A stretch of 64,000 nucleotides of DNA from Mycolicibacterium boenickei (GTDB lineage: Bacteria; Actinomycetota; Actinomycetes; Mycobacteriales; Mycobacteriaceae): NCBI RefSeq assembly GCF_010731295.1, contig NZ_AP022579.1, forward strand, positions 2,604,001-2,668,000, written 5' to 3'. Position 1 is the first letter of the stretch. Every line of letters starts with the position of its first letter. Position numbers and translations under genes: made by a program. Under the pieces are notes generated by a model that worked only from the letters and a program-made list of their open reading frames with translations, was not told the DNA's origin and did not search any database. Shown here one piece after another: positions 26,372-40,862 of this stretch.

Positions 26372-27561
26372 CGGACCAGTGTCCCCTGCTGGGCCTCAGC
26401 GAGCTGGCGGGCCCGGTTGTCGCCCTTGAACCAGAAGTACGTCCCCGGCTTGACGCCCTCCTTGCGCAGGAACGTCAGGGTCGCGCGGCACACCTGCTCC
26501 TTGAAGAAGGCGGCCGTGCGCCCGCCGATGAAGACGCGGCGCGGGCTGTCGTCGGAGTGGCAGAGCTGCACTGTGCCGTAGGTCCGCCCGACGCTCACGC
26601 ACTGCCCGGCGAAGGCCTGGTTGATCACCGTGGGTTCGGCACCGGCGATGCGCGCCAGCACGGTGTTGGCGGCCTGCACGCCCAACGGGCCTGCCGACTG
26701 GCAGCTCATCCGCAGCGGGATCCCCGACGGCGAGGCGGCGTCGCCGGCCCCGACGATGCGCGCGTCGTCGATGCTGGTGAGTGTTTCGTCGGTGAGCAGC
26801 CGGCCCAGCTCGTCGGTGCGCAGGCCGCTGGCCGCGGCCAGCCCGGGAACCCCGAATCCGGTGGTCCACACGGTCACCGCGCTGGGCAGCCGGTTGCCGT
26901 CGGCCAGCGTGATGGCGTCGGGTTCCACCCCGGTCACCAGGATCTCGGGTCCGTCGACGATCGAGACACCGAGTTTGGTCAGCGCCTTGACGACGGAACG
27001 ACGCGCCCCGGTGCCCAGCGACGCCCCGACCACGTCGGTGACCAGCGTGACGGCGCGGCCCGCCTCGGCGAGCTCGCCGGCGGCCTCGATGCCGGTGAGG
27101 CCACCGCCGACGACGACCACGGGGGCCGACAGCGGCACGTCCTGCAGGCGGGCGTTCAGCCGCTGGGCCTGTTCGAGTTCCGAAAGCGGATAAGCGAATT
27201 CGGCCGCGCCGGGCACCGAGGCGGGCACACCCGCGGTGCTGCCGACGGCGTACACCAGGTAGTCGTAGTCGACGACGTCGCCGGAGGTCAGCTGCACCTG
27301 CCGGATGGCGGCGTCGATGTGATCGGCCCCGTCGACCACCAACCGGACCCCGCTGCCCAGCAGCGTGTCGTAGTCCTCGGTGGCGTCGTCACCGCCGACC
27401 GCCAACTGGTGCAGCCGGATGCGCTCGACGAACTCAGGCCGCGGATTGACCAGCGTGACAGCCACTCCCGGGGTGCCCTGCAGCCGGTTGGCCGCCAGCA
27501 CCCCGGCGTAACCTCCGCCGATCACGACGACTCGGGTGTTCTGCGCAGTTCTATCGGTCAT
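26368..27561 (-). CDS. FAD-dependent NAD(P)H oxidoreductase (type II NADH dehydrogenase-like)
   Basis: 397 residues with two dinucleotide-binding folds: VVIGGGYAGVLAA at the N-terminus (FAD) and VVVGGGLTGIEAAGEL near residue 155 (NAD(P)H), plus VGAGDAA in the FAD C-terminal motif. It resembles NDH-2/ferredoxin reductase-like oxidoreductases; the electron acceptor is unknown. It is the first gene of the sigma factor operon and lies behind a TGTCACA-N16-TGTC promoter, matching the known pairing of ECF41 sigma factors with carboxymuconolactone decarboxylase, oxidoreductase or epimerase genes. Confidence 0.88.
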   Translation of the reverse strand: MTDRTAQNTRVVVIGGGYAGVLAANRLQGTPGVAVTLVNPRPEFVERIRLHQLAVGGDDATEDYDTLLGSGVRLVVDGADHIDAAIRQVQLTSGDVVDYDYLVYAVGSTAGVPASVPGAAEFAYPLSELEQAQRLNARLQDVPLSAPVVVVGGGLTGIEAAGELAEAGRAVTLVTDVVGASLGTGARRSVVKALTKLGVSIVDGPEILVTGVEPDAITLADGNRLPSAVTVWTTGFGVPGLAAASGLRTDELGRLLTDETLTSIDDARIVGAGDAASPSGIPLRMSCQSAGPLGVQAANTVLARIAGAEPTVINQAFAGQCVSVGRTYGTVQLCHSDDSPRRVFIGGRTAAFFKEQVCRATLTFLRKEGVKPGTYFWFKGDNRARQLAEAQQGTLVR

Positions 27562-27597
27562 GGGAGCGTCTCCTGTCTCAAAGGCTTATGCCCTCAA

Positions 27598-27624
27598 GAC
27601 ACCGCGCGTCCCGGGTTTGTGACA
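27598..27624 (-). promoter_or_regulatory. ECF41-type promoter of oxidoreductase-sigma operon
   Basis: On the minus strand TGTCACA (27618-27624) is followed after 16 bases by TGTC (27598-27601). The published ECF41 consensus is TGTCACA with a CGTC -10 element, so the -35 is perfect and the -10 matches three of four. The start codon is 37 bases downstream of the -10, leaving a short leader. This predicts autoregulation by the sigma factor encoded in the same operon. Confidence 0.75.
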
Positions 27625-27665
27625 GCGCCGGAGGTTATGTGACCCACATCACCGGCGGGTATGCC

Positions 27666-30564
<2,899 letters not shown>

Positions 30565-30588
30565 TTGGTCCCACCTTATGGTGTTGCG

Positions 30589-32663
<2,075 letters not shown>

Positions 32664-32698
32664 CTATTCGACTGCTCGGGCGGACCGAGATACGACGC

Positions 32699-33571
32699 TT
32701 GGCGAAAGAAATCGACTTTCGTCCACGCAAGGCCTTTGGCCAAAACTTCGTTCATGATGCCAACACTGTTCGGCGCATCGTGTCGGCCTCCGGGATTCAC
32801 CGGAGCGACCATGTGCTGGAGGTCGGACCGGGCCTGGGGTCGCTGACCCTGCCCCTGTTGGACCGTGGCGCCAAGGTGACCGCAGTGGAGATCGATCCGG
32901 TGCTGGCCAAGCAATTGCCTGCCACCATCGCCGATCACTCGCACAGCGAGATCAACCGGCTCACCGTCATCAACCAGGACATCCTGACCCTGATGCCGTC
33001 TGATCTGACCGAACAGCCGACGGCGCTGGTGGCGAACCTGCCGTACAACGTGGCGGTTCCTGCGCTGCTGCATCTGCTGGCCGAGTTCCCGTCGATCCGG
33101 ACGGTGATGGTCATGGTGCAGGCCGAGGTGGCCGAGCGACTGGCGGCCGAACCGGGCGGCAAAGACTACGGCGTCCCCAGTGCCAAGGTGCGTTTCTACG
33201 GAAACGTGCGCAGGCACGGCATGGTGTCGCCGACGGTGTTCTGGCCGATTCCGCGGGTGTACTCCGGACTGGTCCGCATCGACCGGTACGAGACGTCGCC
33301 GTGGCCGACGGACGCCGCGTTCCGCGATGAGGTGTTCAAGCTCATCGACATCGGATTCGCGCAGCGGCGCAAGACCTCCCGCAACGCGTTCGCCGATTGG
33401 GCGGGTTCGGGTAACGAGTCGGCGGAGCGGCTGCTGGCCGCCAGCATCGACCCGTCGCGCCGTGGTGAGACGCTCGGCATCGCCGACTTCGTGCGCCTGC
33501 TGCAGCGGGCCAAGGAGGCTGAGGGCGAGGCCGCGGCCGGCCAATCCGAACGCGACACGGCCCGCACCTAG
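32699..33571 (+). CDS. ksgA: 16S rRNA dimethyladenosine transferase
   Basis: 290 residues from TTG 32699. It dimethylates two adjacent adenines in helix 45 of 16S rRNA. Motifs: [28 protein letters not shown] for SAM, TAVEIDP, and [11 protein letters not shown] (NLPY). The conserved sequence [13 protein letters not shown] continues upstream in frame to a CTG at 32660 that overlaps the rpfB stop, so the protein may be 13 residues longer with a rare start. A strong bidirectional terminator follows. Confidence 0.94.
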   Translation: MAKEIDFRPRKAFGQNFVHDANTVRRIVSASGIHRSDHVLEVGPGLGSLTLPLLDRGAKVTAVEIDPVLAKQLPATIADHSHSEINRLTVINQDILTLMPSDLTEQPTALVANLPYNVAVPALLHLLAEFPSIRTVMVMVQAEVAERLAAEPGGKDYGVPSAKVRFYGNVRRHGMVSPTVFWPIPRVYSGLVRIDRYETSPWPTDAAFRDEVFKLIDIGFAQRRKTSRNAFADWAGSGNESAERLLAASIDPSRRGETLGIADFVRLLQRAKEAEGEAAAGQSERDTART

Positions 33572-33588
33572 CGGGTCGGATACTCGAC

Positions 33589-33637
33589 AACAACGAAATG
33601 GCTGCCCCGAGCGACTCGGGGCAGCCATTTCGTTGTT
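33589..33637. terminator. Bidirectional terminator between ksgA and permease
   Basis: A 23-base arm at 33589-33611 (starting AACAACGAAATGGCTGCC) pairs perfectly with 33615-33637 across a 3-base CGA loop. It contains A-rich and T-rich outer ends on either strand, so it can stop transcription from both convergent genes. It is the most stable hairpin noticed in the window and ends the rpfB-ksgA message before ispE. Confidence 0.9.
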
Positions 33638-33652
33638 CTGGTGCGGCGCCGC

Positions 33653-35143
33653 TCAGTCCTGGGCCCGGTCCTTGTCCAGAAACTCGTCCATGAGCGGCGT
33701 CTCGGCCACCACGGGGTAGTTGCCGGTGTAGCCGATCCGTTCGGTGGCCATCTGCGTCACTCGATCGCGCACCAGGTACCAACCGGCAATCAGGGCCGGC
33801 ACGATCACCAGCAGTGCGACCAGGTTCCAATAGTTCTCGTAACACATCAGAGCCGTCACCGCGATCAGGAACACCAGGGTGGCGTAGCTGGTGTACGGCG
33901 TACCGAACAGCCGGAACGACGGTCGCGCCAGGATGCCCTTCTTCGACCATCGATACAGCTGGATCTGGCAGATCACGATGGTGGCCCAGGACGCGATGAT
34001 GCCCAGCGCCGAGAGATCCAGCGCGATGTTGAACGCCTCTGAGGGCACCACGAGGTTCAGGAACACCCCGAGCACGGTGAACCCTGCGGTGAGTGCGATG
34101 CCGGCGAACGGGACGCCGCGCTTGGTCATCTTCGCGGTGAAGCCCGGGGCGCTGCCGTTCATCGCCATCGACCTCAGGATCCGCCCGGTGGAGTACAGGC
34201 CGGCGTTCAGGCTGGACAGCGCCGCCGTCAGAACCACGAAGTTCATGATGTCGCCTGCCGCGGGTACCCCGATCTTGGCGAAGAACGTCACGAACGGACT
34301 GGTGCCCTGCTGATAGCTGGTGTACGGCAGCAGTAGGGCCAGCAGAACGAGTGATCCGACATAGAACAAGGCGATCCGTACTATCACCGAGTTGATTGCC
34401 CGCGGCATGACCTTCGCCGGATTCTCCGTCTCGCCGGCGGCGGTTCCAACCAATTCTACTGCGGCATAGGCGAATATCACTCCCGAGGTGACGATCACCA
34501 GCTGTAGCGGCCCGGTGGGCAGCAACCCGCCGTTGTCGGCGATCACAGAGAATCCGGTGTCCTGACCTTCTACGGTGAACCGGCCCGCCAGAAACACGAT
34601 CCCGACGATCAGAAAGGTAACCAGGGCTACCACTTTGATCAAGGCAGCCCAAAACTCCATCTCACCAAAGAGTTTCACTGAGATCATGTTGACGGTCAGC
34701 ACGATAACCAGGGCGATCAGTGCGATGGTCCACTGTGGAATGGCCTTGAACGCGCCCCAATAGTGCATGTAGAGCGCGATGGCGGTGACATCGACGATGG
34801 AGGTGCACGCCCAGTTGAAGAAGTACATCCAGCCCGCGACGTAGGCCGCCTTCTCGCCGAGGAATTCCCGGGCGTAAGACACAAACGATCCCGACGAAGG
34901 CCGGTGCAGCACAAGCTCACCCAGTGCGCGCAGGATGAAGAAGACGAACAACCCGCACACCGCGTAGACAATGAACAGCCCGGGTCCGGCGGTGTGCAGC
35001 CGACCGCCTGCCCCCATGAAGAGTCCGGTGCCGATCGCGCCGCCGATGGCGATCATCTGCAGCTGTCGCGGTTTGAGGCCTTTGTGGTAACCCTCGTCCT
35101 CATGGGCGAGTGTCGATGTGTCGTACTCGATTGCTGATGACAT
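33653..35143 (-). CDS. Amino acid permease, APC/AAT family
   Basis: 496 residues with 12 predicted transmembrane helices. The AAT-family signature [18 protein letters not shown] lies in helix 1, [18 protein letters not shown] between helices 2 and 3, and [11 protein letters not shown] in the middle. It resembles AnsP/CycA-type transporters for asparagine or D-Ser/Ala/Gly, but the substrate is not decidable. It stands between ksgA and the kinase on the opposite strand, an insertion into the rpfB-ksgA-ispE order. Confidence 0.88.
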   Translation of the reverse strand: MSSAIEYDTSTLAHEDEGYHKGLKPRQLQMIAIGGAIGTGLFMGAGGRLHTAGPGLFIVYAVCGLFVFFILRALGELVLHRPSSGSFVSYAREFLGEKAAYVAGWMYFFNWACTSIVDVTAIALYMHYWGAFKAIPQWTIALIALVIVLTVNMISVKLFGEMEFWAALIKVVALVTFLIVGIVFLAGRFTVEGQDTGFSVIADNGGLLPTGPLQLVIVTSGVIFAYAAVELVGTAAGETENPAKVMPRAINSVIVRIALFYVGSLVLLALLLPYTSYQQGTSPFVTFFAKIGVPAAGDIMNFVVLTAALSSLNAGLYSTGRILRSMAMNGSAPGFTAKMTKRGVPFAGIALTAGFTVLGVFLNLVVPSEAFNIALDLSALGIIASWATIVICQIQLYRWSKKGILARPSFRLFGTPYTSYATLVFLIAVTALMCYENYWNLVALLVIVPALIAGWYLVRDRVTQMATERIGYTGNYPVVAETPLMDEFLDKDRAQD

Positions 35144-35223
35144 CTCGCGGACGTTAGCTATCGATTGTGTCGTCGAATGCCCGGCGAGTGTAAAACGTGC
35201 GTAACGGGTGGCCGGTTTGAGAA

Positions 35224-36087
35224 CTAGCGTAATGCCCGGGTGATCAGTTCGATGAACTCTCTACCTGAGTCATAGCGTCTATCAGGATCTTTGGCCATCG
35301 CTTTGGCCAATATCGAATCGACCGCACGCGGAATCCAAGCCGCGCGCCGCGAGATCCGGGGTGGCGCCTGGTGTAATTGTTGCTCGATCATGCTGATTGC
35401 GGTGTTTGCTGCAAACGGCGGGGAGCCCGTGAGTAGTTCGACGGTGGTGCAGGCCAGCGCGTACTCGTCGGTGGCTGCCGAAGGGGCGCGACCGGTGAGC
35501 AACTCGGGTGCCGCGTAGGGCAGTGAGGCTTGGACCTGTGGGGCGGGTTCCGGGCCTCGCCGGGTGATCTTGCGGGCCGGGTCCAGGGTGAGTCGGCCAC
35601 TGTCGTGGGAGAGCCGGACCGCGACATCCTCGGCCACCGAGTGAGCGACGCCGAAGTCGATCAGCACTGCCCTCGAAAATGGTTGATCGACAAGAATGTT
35701 GGCGGGTTTCACATCGCAGTGCACGATTCCGAGGCGGTGGGCGAAATCGAGGGCATCCGCGATCTGGGCCAACGCGGTGAGCCGATCCCGCGCGACCGGC
35801 AGGGCCGGCAGGTCGCTGATGGTTCCGCCGGTAACCAGCTCCATCGCCAGCCAGTACGGCCCGGCCTGGTAGACGCTGACGATGTTGGGATGGTCGAGCT
35901 GGCCGGCGAGATCGAACTCCCGCCGCAGCCGGGCCTGCTGGGTGGGCCCGCGGTGGTGTTCATCGAGAACCTTGAGCGCGACGGCGCCGCCTTCGGGGCT
36001 CGTGGCCCGGTAGACCACCGCTGAGCCGCCGCGTCCCACGACTTCCACCGCGGTGTATCCCGCGACGATCACCTCGGGTGAGGGCAC
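35224..36087 (-). CDS. Soluble serine/threonine protein kinase, non-RD type
   Basis: 287 residues, almost only a kinase domain. P-loop GRGGSAVVY (18-26), ATP lysine K39 in VALKV, helix-C glutamate near 57, catalytic loop HCDVKPAN with D125 and N130, DFG at 144-146, and APE in YAAPELL. The residue before the catalytic aspartate is Cys rather than Arg, so it is a non-RD kinase that should not need activation-loop phosphorylation in the usual way. There is no transmembrane helix or sensor domain, unlike most mycobacterial Pkn proteins. It is divergent from ispE across 49 bases. Confidence 0.9.
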   Translation of the reverse strand: MPSPEVIVAGYTAVEVVGRGGSAVVYRATSPEGGAVALKVLDEHHRGPTQQARLRREFDLAGQLDHPNIVSVYQAGPYWLAMELVTGGTISDLPALPVARDRLTALAQIADALDFAHRLGIVHCDVKPANILVDQPFSRAVLIDFGVAHSVAEDVAVRLSHDSGRLTLDPARKITRRGPEPAPQVQASLPYAAPELLTGRAPSAATDEYALACTTVELLTGSPPFAANTAISMIEQQLHQAPPRISRRAAWIPRAVDSILAKAMAKDPDRRYDSGREFIELITRALR

Positions 36088-36136
36088 CGTCTCAGCTTAA
36101 GTTCACCGACAACCGCGGGTTGGCGGCGATAGTGTC

Positions 36137-37111
36137 GTGGCCGTGTCAGCATCCGACGGCAGTACCGCGTCCGAGTGGGTCCCCACCGGCTCTGTCACCG
36201 TGCGCGTCCCCGGCAAGGTGAACCTGTACCTGGCCGTCGGAGATGTACGCGACGACGGTTACCACGACCTCACCACGGTGTTCCATGCCGTGTCGCTGTT
36301 GGACGAGGTAACGGTGCGCAACGCCGACATGTTGTCGCTGACGGTCGCGGGGGAGGGCGTGGAGTCGGTGCCCACCGATGAGCGCAACCTGGCCTGGCGC
36401 GCCGCCGAGCTGATGGCCGAGCACGTGGGCCGGTCGCCGGACGTGGCGATCAGCATCGAGAAGTCGATCCCGGTGGCCGGCGGCATGGCCGGCGGCAGCG
36501 CCGATGCCGCCGCGGTCCTGGTGGCGATGAACACGCTGTGGGAGCTCGGCGTGCCCCGGCGGGATCTGCATGCGTTGGCCGCCCGGTTGGGCAGCGACGT
36601 CCCGTTCGCGCTGCACGGCGGCACGGCGCTGGGCACAGGCCGCGGTGAGGAGCTAGCCACGGTGCTGGCCCGCAGCACCTTCCACTGGGTGCTGGCATTC
36701 GCGCACAAGGGTCTTTCCACCCCGAAGGTGTTCGGCGAGCTGGATCGGCTGCGCGCGGACACCTCGACCGGAGGCCCGCCGCGCGCCGAGGAACCCGAGC
36801 CCGTGCTGGCCGCGCTGGCGTCCGGGGATCCGGCCGAACTGGCCGCCCTGCTGGGCAATGACCTTCAGCCGGCAGCGCTGAGCCTGTATCCGGAGCTGCG
36901 CCGGACCTTGCGCGCCGGGGTGGAGGCCGGTGCGCTGGCCGGCATCGTGTCCGGATCCGGTCCGACGTGTGCGTTCCTGTGCCCGTCGTCGACGTCGGCG
37001 GTCGACGTCGGCGCGGAGCTGGCCGGGGCCGGTGTGTGCCGCACGGTGCGGGTGGCCAGCGGTCCGGTGAGTGGGGCCAGGGTCGTCCCCGAGCCCTCCA
37101 CCTCGGCCTGA
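36137..37111 (+). CDS. ispE: 4-diphosphocytidyl-2-C-methyl-D-erythritol kinase
   Basis: 324 residues, GTG start. GHMP kinase of the MEP isoprenoid pathway. Motifs: [14 protein letters not shown] at the N-terminus, [17 protein letters not shown] as the ATP loop, and [13 protein letters not shown] near the C-terminus. The first ~18 residues precede the family core, so a later start is possible. Equivalent to Rv1011; here it needs its own promoter because the kinase and permease genes split it from ksgA. Confidence 0.96.
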   Translation: MAVSASDGSTASEWVPTGSVTVRVPGKVNLYLAVGDVRDDGYHDLTTVFHAVSLLDEVTVRNADMLSLTVAGEGVESVPTDERNLAWRAAELMAEHVGRSPDVAISIEKSIPVAGGMAGGSADAAAVLVAMNTLWELGVPRRDLHALAARLGSDVPFALHGGTALGTGRGEELATVLARSTFHWVLAFAHKGLSTPKVFGELDRLRADTSTGGPPRAEEPEPVLAALASGDPAELAALLGNDLQPAALSLYPELRRTLRAGVEAGALAGIVSGSGPTCAFLCPSSTSAVDVGAELAGAGVCRTVRVASGPVSGARVVPEPSTSA

Positions 37112-37524
37112 CGCGGTCGGCTGTCGCCCACCGTTTTCGACGTCAGGGCTGCGCAAACTGTGCTGGACAACCCCTGGGTAGAAAACGGCGCTCTACAGGG
37201 TGCGTACGGCCTGAGGCTGTGACGCAGGCCTCAATTATTGCGAGCGTTTGGCCAGTTACTTAAGGGTCTCTTAAGATGAGCGGCGGTGAATGCTAGCGAT
37301 CTTGCATCGGATGCGACATATGCGCCCGCCGCCCGTTACGGTGGGCGGTCGCGAAGCTGTATCCCCGGCACCGGGGCATCACCTTTTCGAGACATAACTG
37401 CTCCCCAATCGTGTGCGCGCGCCTACCCAAAAGCGGTGCACAGCGGGCGGAGCATGGATAACCGGGCAACTGCACCTGGCGCACTGTCGCCGGTGCCCGC
37501 GCCGCGGAAGCCAAGGAGGTCGTC
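37112..37524. other. 413-base region between ispE and pks16
   Basis: It holds a hairpin (37131-37188), a smaller dyad GAGGC...GCCTC near 37214, and a probable promoter with two CTTAAG boxes (37259 and 37270) and a TAAGAT -10-like hexamer at 37272. Two tiny ORFs start here: a six-codon ATG at 37276 and an 80-codon GTG at 37286 that overlaps the pks16 start by 4 bases. Codon use of the longer one is not convincing, so neither is called as a gene. Confidence 0.6.
37131..37188. terminator. Intergenic palindromic element after ispE
   Basis: CCGTTTTC (37131) and GAAAACGG (37181) form the outer arms, with GGG/CCC pairing inside and a large loop, starting 19 bases after the ispE stop. The CTGGGTAGAAAACG arm is shared with sequences flanking the IS30 element (right flank near 21217), so this is a repeated intergenic element that may act as a terminator. 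Confidence 0.5.
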
Positions 37525-39159
37525 GTGAGCAGATTCACCGAGAAGATGTTCCGCAACGCTCGGGAGAGCAAGCGTGGCATGGTGACCGGCGAGCCGCATG
37601 AGCCGGTTCGCCACACCTGGGGTGAGGTTCACGAGCGGGCCCGGCGGATCGCGGGCGGCCTGGCCGCCGCCGGAATCGGCCACGGCGACGCGGTCGGTGT
37701 GCTGGCCGGTTTCCCGGTGGAGATCGCGCCGACGGCGCAGGGCGTGTGGATGCGGGGCGCGAGCCTGACCATGCTGCACCAGCCGACCCCGCGCACCGAC
37801 CTGGCCGTGTGGGCCGAAGACACCATGAACGTGATCGGCATGATCGAGGCCGACGCCGTCATCGTCTCCGAGCCGTTCCTGGTGGCCATCCCGGTGCTCG
37901 AAGAAAAAGGCATCAAGGTCGTCAAGATCGCCGACCTGCTGGCCGCCGACCCGATCGACCCGGTGGAGACCGGCGAGGACGATCTGGCGCTGATGCAGCT
38001 GACGTCGGGGTCGACCGGGTCGCCCAAGGCCGTCCAGATCACGCACCGCAACATCCACTCCAACGCCGAGGCGATGTTCATCGGTGCGGAGTACGACGTC
38101 GACAAGGACGTCATGGTGAGCTGGCTGCCCTGCTTCCACGACATGGGCATGGTCGGCTTCCTGACCATCCCGATGTACTTCGGCGCCGAGCTCGTCAAGG
38201 TCACGCCGATGGACTTCCTGCGCGACACCTTGCTGTGGGCCAAGCTCATCACCAAGTACAAGGGCACCATGACCGCGGCGCCCAACTTCGCCTATGCGCT
38301 GTTCGCCAAGCGGTTGCGCCGTCAGGCCAAGCCGGGCGAGTACGACCTGTCCACGCTGCGGTTCGCGCTCTCGGGTGCCGAGCCGGTGGAGCCGGCCGAT
38401 GTCGAGGACCTGCTCGACGCGGGCAAGCCCTTCGGTCTTCCGGAGTCGGCGATCCTGCCGGCCTACGGCATGGCCGAGACCTGCCTCGCGGTGTCGTTCT
38501 CCCCGTGCAACGCGGGCCTGGTGGTCGACGAGGTCGACGCCGACCTGCTGGCCGCGCTGCGCCGCGCCGTGCCCGCCACCAAGGGCAACACCAAGCGGCT
38601 GGCCTCACTCGGCCCGCTGCTGAAGGACCTCGAGGCCCGCGTCGTCGACGAGCACGGTGATGTGATGCCCGCTCGCGGCGTCGGCGTCATCGAGCTGCGG
38701 GGCGAATCGCTGACCCCCGGCTACATCACCATGGGCGGTTTCCTGCCGGCCCAGGACGAGCACGGCTGGTACGACACCGGCGACCTCGGCTACATCACCG
38801 AAGAGGGCAACATCATCGTGTGTGGTCGCGTCAAGGACGTGATCATCATGGCCGGGCGCAACATCTACCCGACGGACATCGAACGAGCGGCCGGCCGCGT
38901 CGAGGGCGTGCGCCCCGGCTGTGCCGTCGCGGTGCGTCTGGACGCCGGACATTCGCGTGAGACCTTCGCCGTCGCGGTGGAGTCCAACGCGTGGCAGGAT
39001 CCGGCCGAGGTCCGCCGGATCGAGCATCAGGTGGCTCACGAGGTGGTCTCCGAGGTCGACATGCGTCCGCGCAATGTCGTGGTGCTCGGACCCGGCAGCA
39101 TCCCGAAGACTCCGTCGGGCAAGCTGCGCCGCGCCAACTCGGTCTCCCTGGTCACCTAG
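37525..39159 (+). CDS. pks16: Acyl-AMP ligase/acyl-CoA synthetase-like protein Pks16 (Rv1013)
   Basis: 544 residues, same length as Rv1013 as remembered. Adenylate-forming enzyme: A3 loop [21 protein letters not shown] near residue 165, WYDTGDLGY in the hinge region, and C-terminal [10 protein letters not shown] with the catalytic lysine. Despite the pks name it has no ketosynthase; it belongs with FadD-type fatty-acid activating enzymes that feed lipid or polyketide assembly. GTG start after AAGGAGG at a normal distance. Confidence 0.92.
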   Translation: MSRFTEKMFRNARESKRGMVTGEPHEPVRHTWGEVHERARRIAGGLAAAGIGHGDAVGVLAGFPVEIAPTAQGVWMRGASLTMLHQPTPRTDLAVWAEDTMNVIGMIEADAVIVSEPFLVAIPVLEEKGIKVVKIADLLAADPIDPVETGEDDLALMQLTSGSTGSPKAVQITHRNIHSNAEAMFIGAEYDVDKDVMVSWLPCFHDMGMVGFLTIPMYFGAELVKVTPMDFLRDTLLWAKLITKYKGTMTAAPNFAYALFAKRLRRQAKPGEYDLSTLRFALSGAEPVEPADVEDLLDAGKPFGLPESAILPAYGMAETCLAVSFSPCNAGLVVDEVDADLLAALRRAVPATKGNTKRLASLGPLLKDLEARVVDEHGDVMPARGVGVIELRGESLTPGYITMGGFLPAQDEHGWYDTGDLGYITEEGNIIVCGRVKDVIIMAGRNIYPTDIERAAGRVEGVRPGCAVAVRLDAGHSRETFAVAVESNAWQDPAEVRRIEHQVAHEVVSEVDMRPRNVVVLGPGSIPKTPSGKLRRANSVSLVT

Positions 39160-39168
39160 TTTTTGCAC

Positions 39169-39231
39169 CGCGAGCGTGCGCGTCTGCAGCCCGACACGCC
39201 GCTCGCGGGCAACACTTTGCGCACGCTCGCG
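39169..39231. terminator. Hairpin downstream of pks16
   Basis: CGCGAGCGTGCGC at 39169-39181 pairs perfectly with GCGCACGCTCGCG at 39219-39231. It begins ten bases after the pks16 stop and is preceded by a short T-run. This type of GAGCGTGCG palindrome is frequent between mycobacterial genes and probably terminates pks16. Confidence 0.6.
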
Positions 39232-39408
39232 CGCTTCTGACTGAGCACCCCTCTCGACACACCAGGTTTTGGTGTGCTTTTCGCGATACGGACGTGGCGA
39301 TTACCCTGTGCCGGCATCAAATGCAATGACAGCGCAGTCAATTTGCCCTTCGTTCACGCAATGTTTGCGTATTCTGTCGCGGAAACCACTTTTGAAGAGA
39401 GGATCGGA

Positions 39409-39840
39409 ATGGCCAAATCCCGATGGGTTTCGGCGATCCTCGGCGCGGGCGTTATTGCTGCCGGGATTACCGCGGGCACCGCGTGGGCGGGTGGTCCCGG
39501 TGGTTATGTCGAGGACCCCGAAGATATTTTTGCCGCTGTCGGCACGGGCGAATTCGTCGACACCATAGCGGGTTTCACCGCTACCGGTGATACGAGCGAA
39601 GAGGCCTCGGCGGCGGTCATCGCGGCCTGCCAGAGCGCTGGAGGTGTGGAGTGCACCGCTGACGAGGTGACCAACGACAACCTCTGCATCGTGTCCGTCG
39701 CGAGCGACAGCAATCACGTGGTGGCCGGCGGTGCCGGTGCGACGGTCGAGGCCGCTCGTCAGGATGCGTTCAACAAGGCCGCGGCGAACAACACCCCGCT
39801 CGATGCGGATTCCCCTGTCGTCGTATCGGCCTGCCCGTGA
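39409..39840 (+). CDS. Secreted DUF4189-like protein
   Basis: 143 residues from ATG 39409 with GAGAGGA at Shine-Dalgarno distance. A signal peptide ends near AGTAWA. The mature domain has SAAVIAACQSAGGVECTADE and NDNLCIVSVA, the cysteine-bearing pattern of DUF4189, found in small secreted mycobacterial proteins such as Rv1269c and Rv1813c. A further cysteine stands two residues from the end. Function unknown; some homologues are antigens. It is coupled to another small secreted protein downstream. Confidence 0.75.
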   Translation: MAKSRWVSAILGAGVIAAGITAGTAWAGGPGGYVEDPEDIFAAVGTGEFVDTIAGFTATGDTSEEASAAVIAACQSAGGVECTADEVTNDNLCIVSVASDSNHVVAGGAGATVEAARQDAFNKAAANNTPLDADSPVVVSACP

Positions 39841-39890
39841 TGAGCGGGCAGATGTCGGCGCGTGCAGCGCATGAGACTTCGGGGGTGGTC

Positions 39891-40136
39891 ATGGCGCGGA
39901 AAGGGAAGGGCATGATGACTGGTCGCGGGTTTGCATTCTTGATGGCGAGTTTGGCTGCCGTATCGGTCGTTTCGGCTCCGGTTGCGAACGCCCGACCGAC
40001 CTGCCAGGACACTGCCACCAAGACGATCTGCACGACGAATGGCAGCACCTCGATCAAGGCCAGGCCGGGAACGACGGCGCCGCCGGCGAATATTCCGGTG
40101 TTTCCGTGGCTGGGCATGCCGGGGGCTCGCCGCTAG
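39891..40136 (+). CDS. Small secreted protein
   Basis: 81 residues from ATG 39891; GTG 39837 would overlap the preceding stop (GTGA), and ATG 39912 gives the tightest signal peptide. Signal sequence with cleavage near APVANA, then about 50 residues with two cysteines (PTCQDT, TICTT) and a Pro-rich tail. Family not recognised. Pairing with a DUF4189-like gene suggests joint export; role unknown. Confidence 0.6.
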   Translation: MARKGKGMMTGRGFAFLMASLAAVSVVSAPVANARPTCQDTATKTICTTNGSTSIKARPGTTAPPANIPVFPWLGMPGARR

Positions 40137-40226
40137 TCCTTCGCTGAACCGAACCTCGGTGGGCGGGCGTGTCTTTCGTGATGCGCCCGCCCACTGTGGT
40201 TCCGGCGGGGTGATGCACGGCCGACA

Positions 40227-40754
40227 TCAGTTGCTGTGCTGGGTGTTTGCCGGCTTGTCGGCGCACATCCGGTTGTAGACCCGCCACCAGATCAGCTCGT
40301 GGTCGACGGCGGTGATGTCGCCGCGGGCGAGGCACTCGTCGGCGTGTAAGAGCTCGACGGCCAGCACGACCAGGCGCTCGCGGGCCGCTGCGGATCCGGG
40401 ATCGTCACAGCCGGCCATCGTCGTCGCGCTCAGCGTTCGCACGCCGTGGAATGCGCTGCCGGACAGGCCGAGCGCCACCGCTCCGGCGGCGAGGAACACC
40501 GCAGTGGACACTCCGAAGGCAGGCCACGGCGACATCTGCCCGCCCAGCCACAGCTGGCACAGCAGCCACAGGAACATTCCCCACAGCGGCCAGCCCCGGG
40601 CCAGTCGGACGAAGCGGCGTTCGGAGGTACTCAGGCCGGGCGGGTACACCACAAGCCGGTAGTAGGTGATGCCGAAGCGGCCGGGCCTGACCTGCACACA
40701 ACCCCACGCCCGAGAGCCGTCGAGCAATGGACTCAGTAGTCGGATCGCGTCCAT
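40227..40754 (-). CDS. Mycobacterial membrane protein, DUF6611-like
   Basis: 175 residues from ATG 40754. It opens with LLSPLLDGSRAWGCVQVRPGRFG, then YYRLVVYPPGL, a transmembrane helix pair (about 52-100, separated by a short GGQMSPWP turn) and a cytoplasmic helical tail. This pattern is shared by a mycobacterial family of unknown function; the DUF number is from memory. The much longer open frame to 41855 is antisense to the Fe-S gene and rejected. Confidence 0.65.
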   Translation of the reverse strand: MDAIRLLSPLLDGSRAWGCVQVRPGRFGITYYRLVVYPPGLSTSERRFVRLARGWPLWGMFLWLLCQLWLGGQMSPWPAFGVSTAVFLAAGAVALGLSGSAFHGVRTLSATTMAGCDDPGSAAARERLVVLAVELLHADECLARGDITAVDHELIWWRVYNRMCADKPANTQHSN

Positions 40755-40833
40755 ACCTCCGGTGTACCCGCTGCGAAGGCGCCCGCATCGGCCTCGAACG
40801 GTTTCTTTACGCCCATGGACCGCATCCTTGCGC

Positions 40834-40859
40834 GCTGAGTATAGATAACTATACTCAGC
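40834..40859. promoter_or_regulatory. Perfect 11-base-arm palindrome upstream of Fe-S protein gene
   Basis: GCTGAGTATAG and CTATACTCAGC flank ATAA. It ends three bases before the ATG at 40863, so a bound dimer would cover the start region; the AT-rich centre also contains -10-like TATAGAT. It is a strong operator candidate, but no regulator gene adjoins it. Confidence 0.7.
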
Positions 40860-40862
40860 CTC

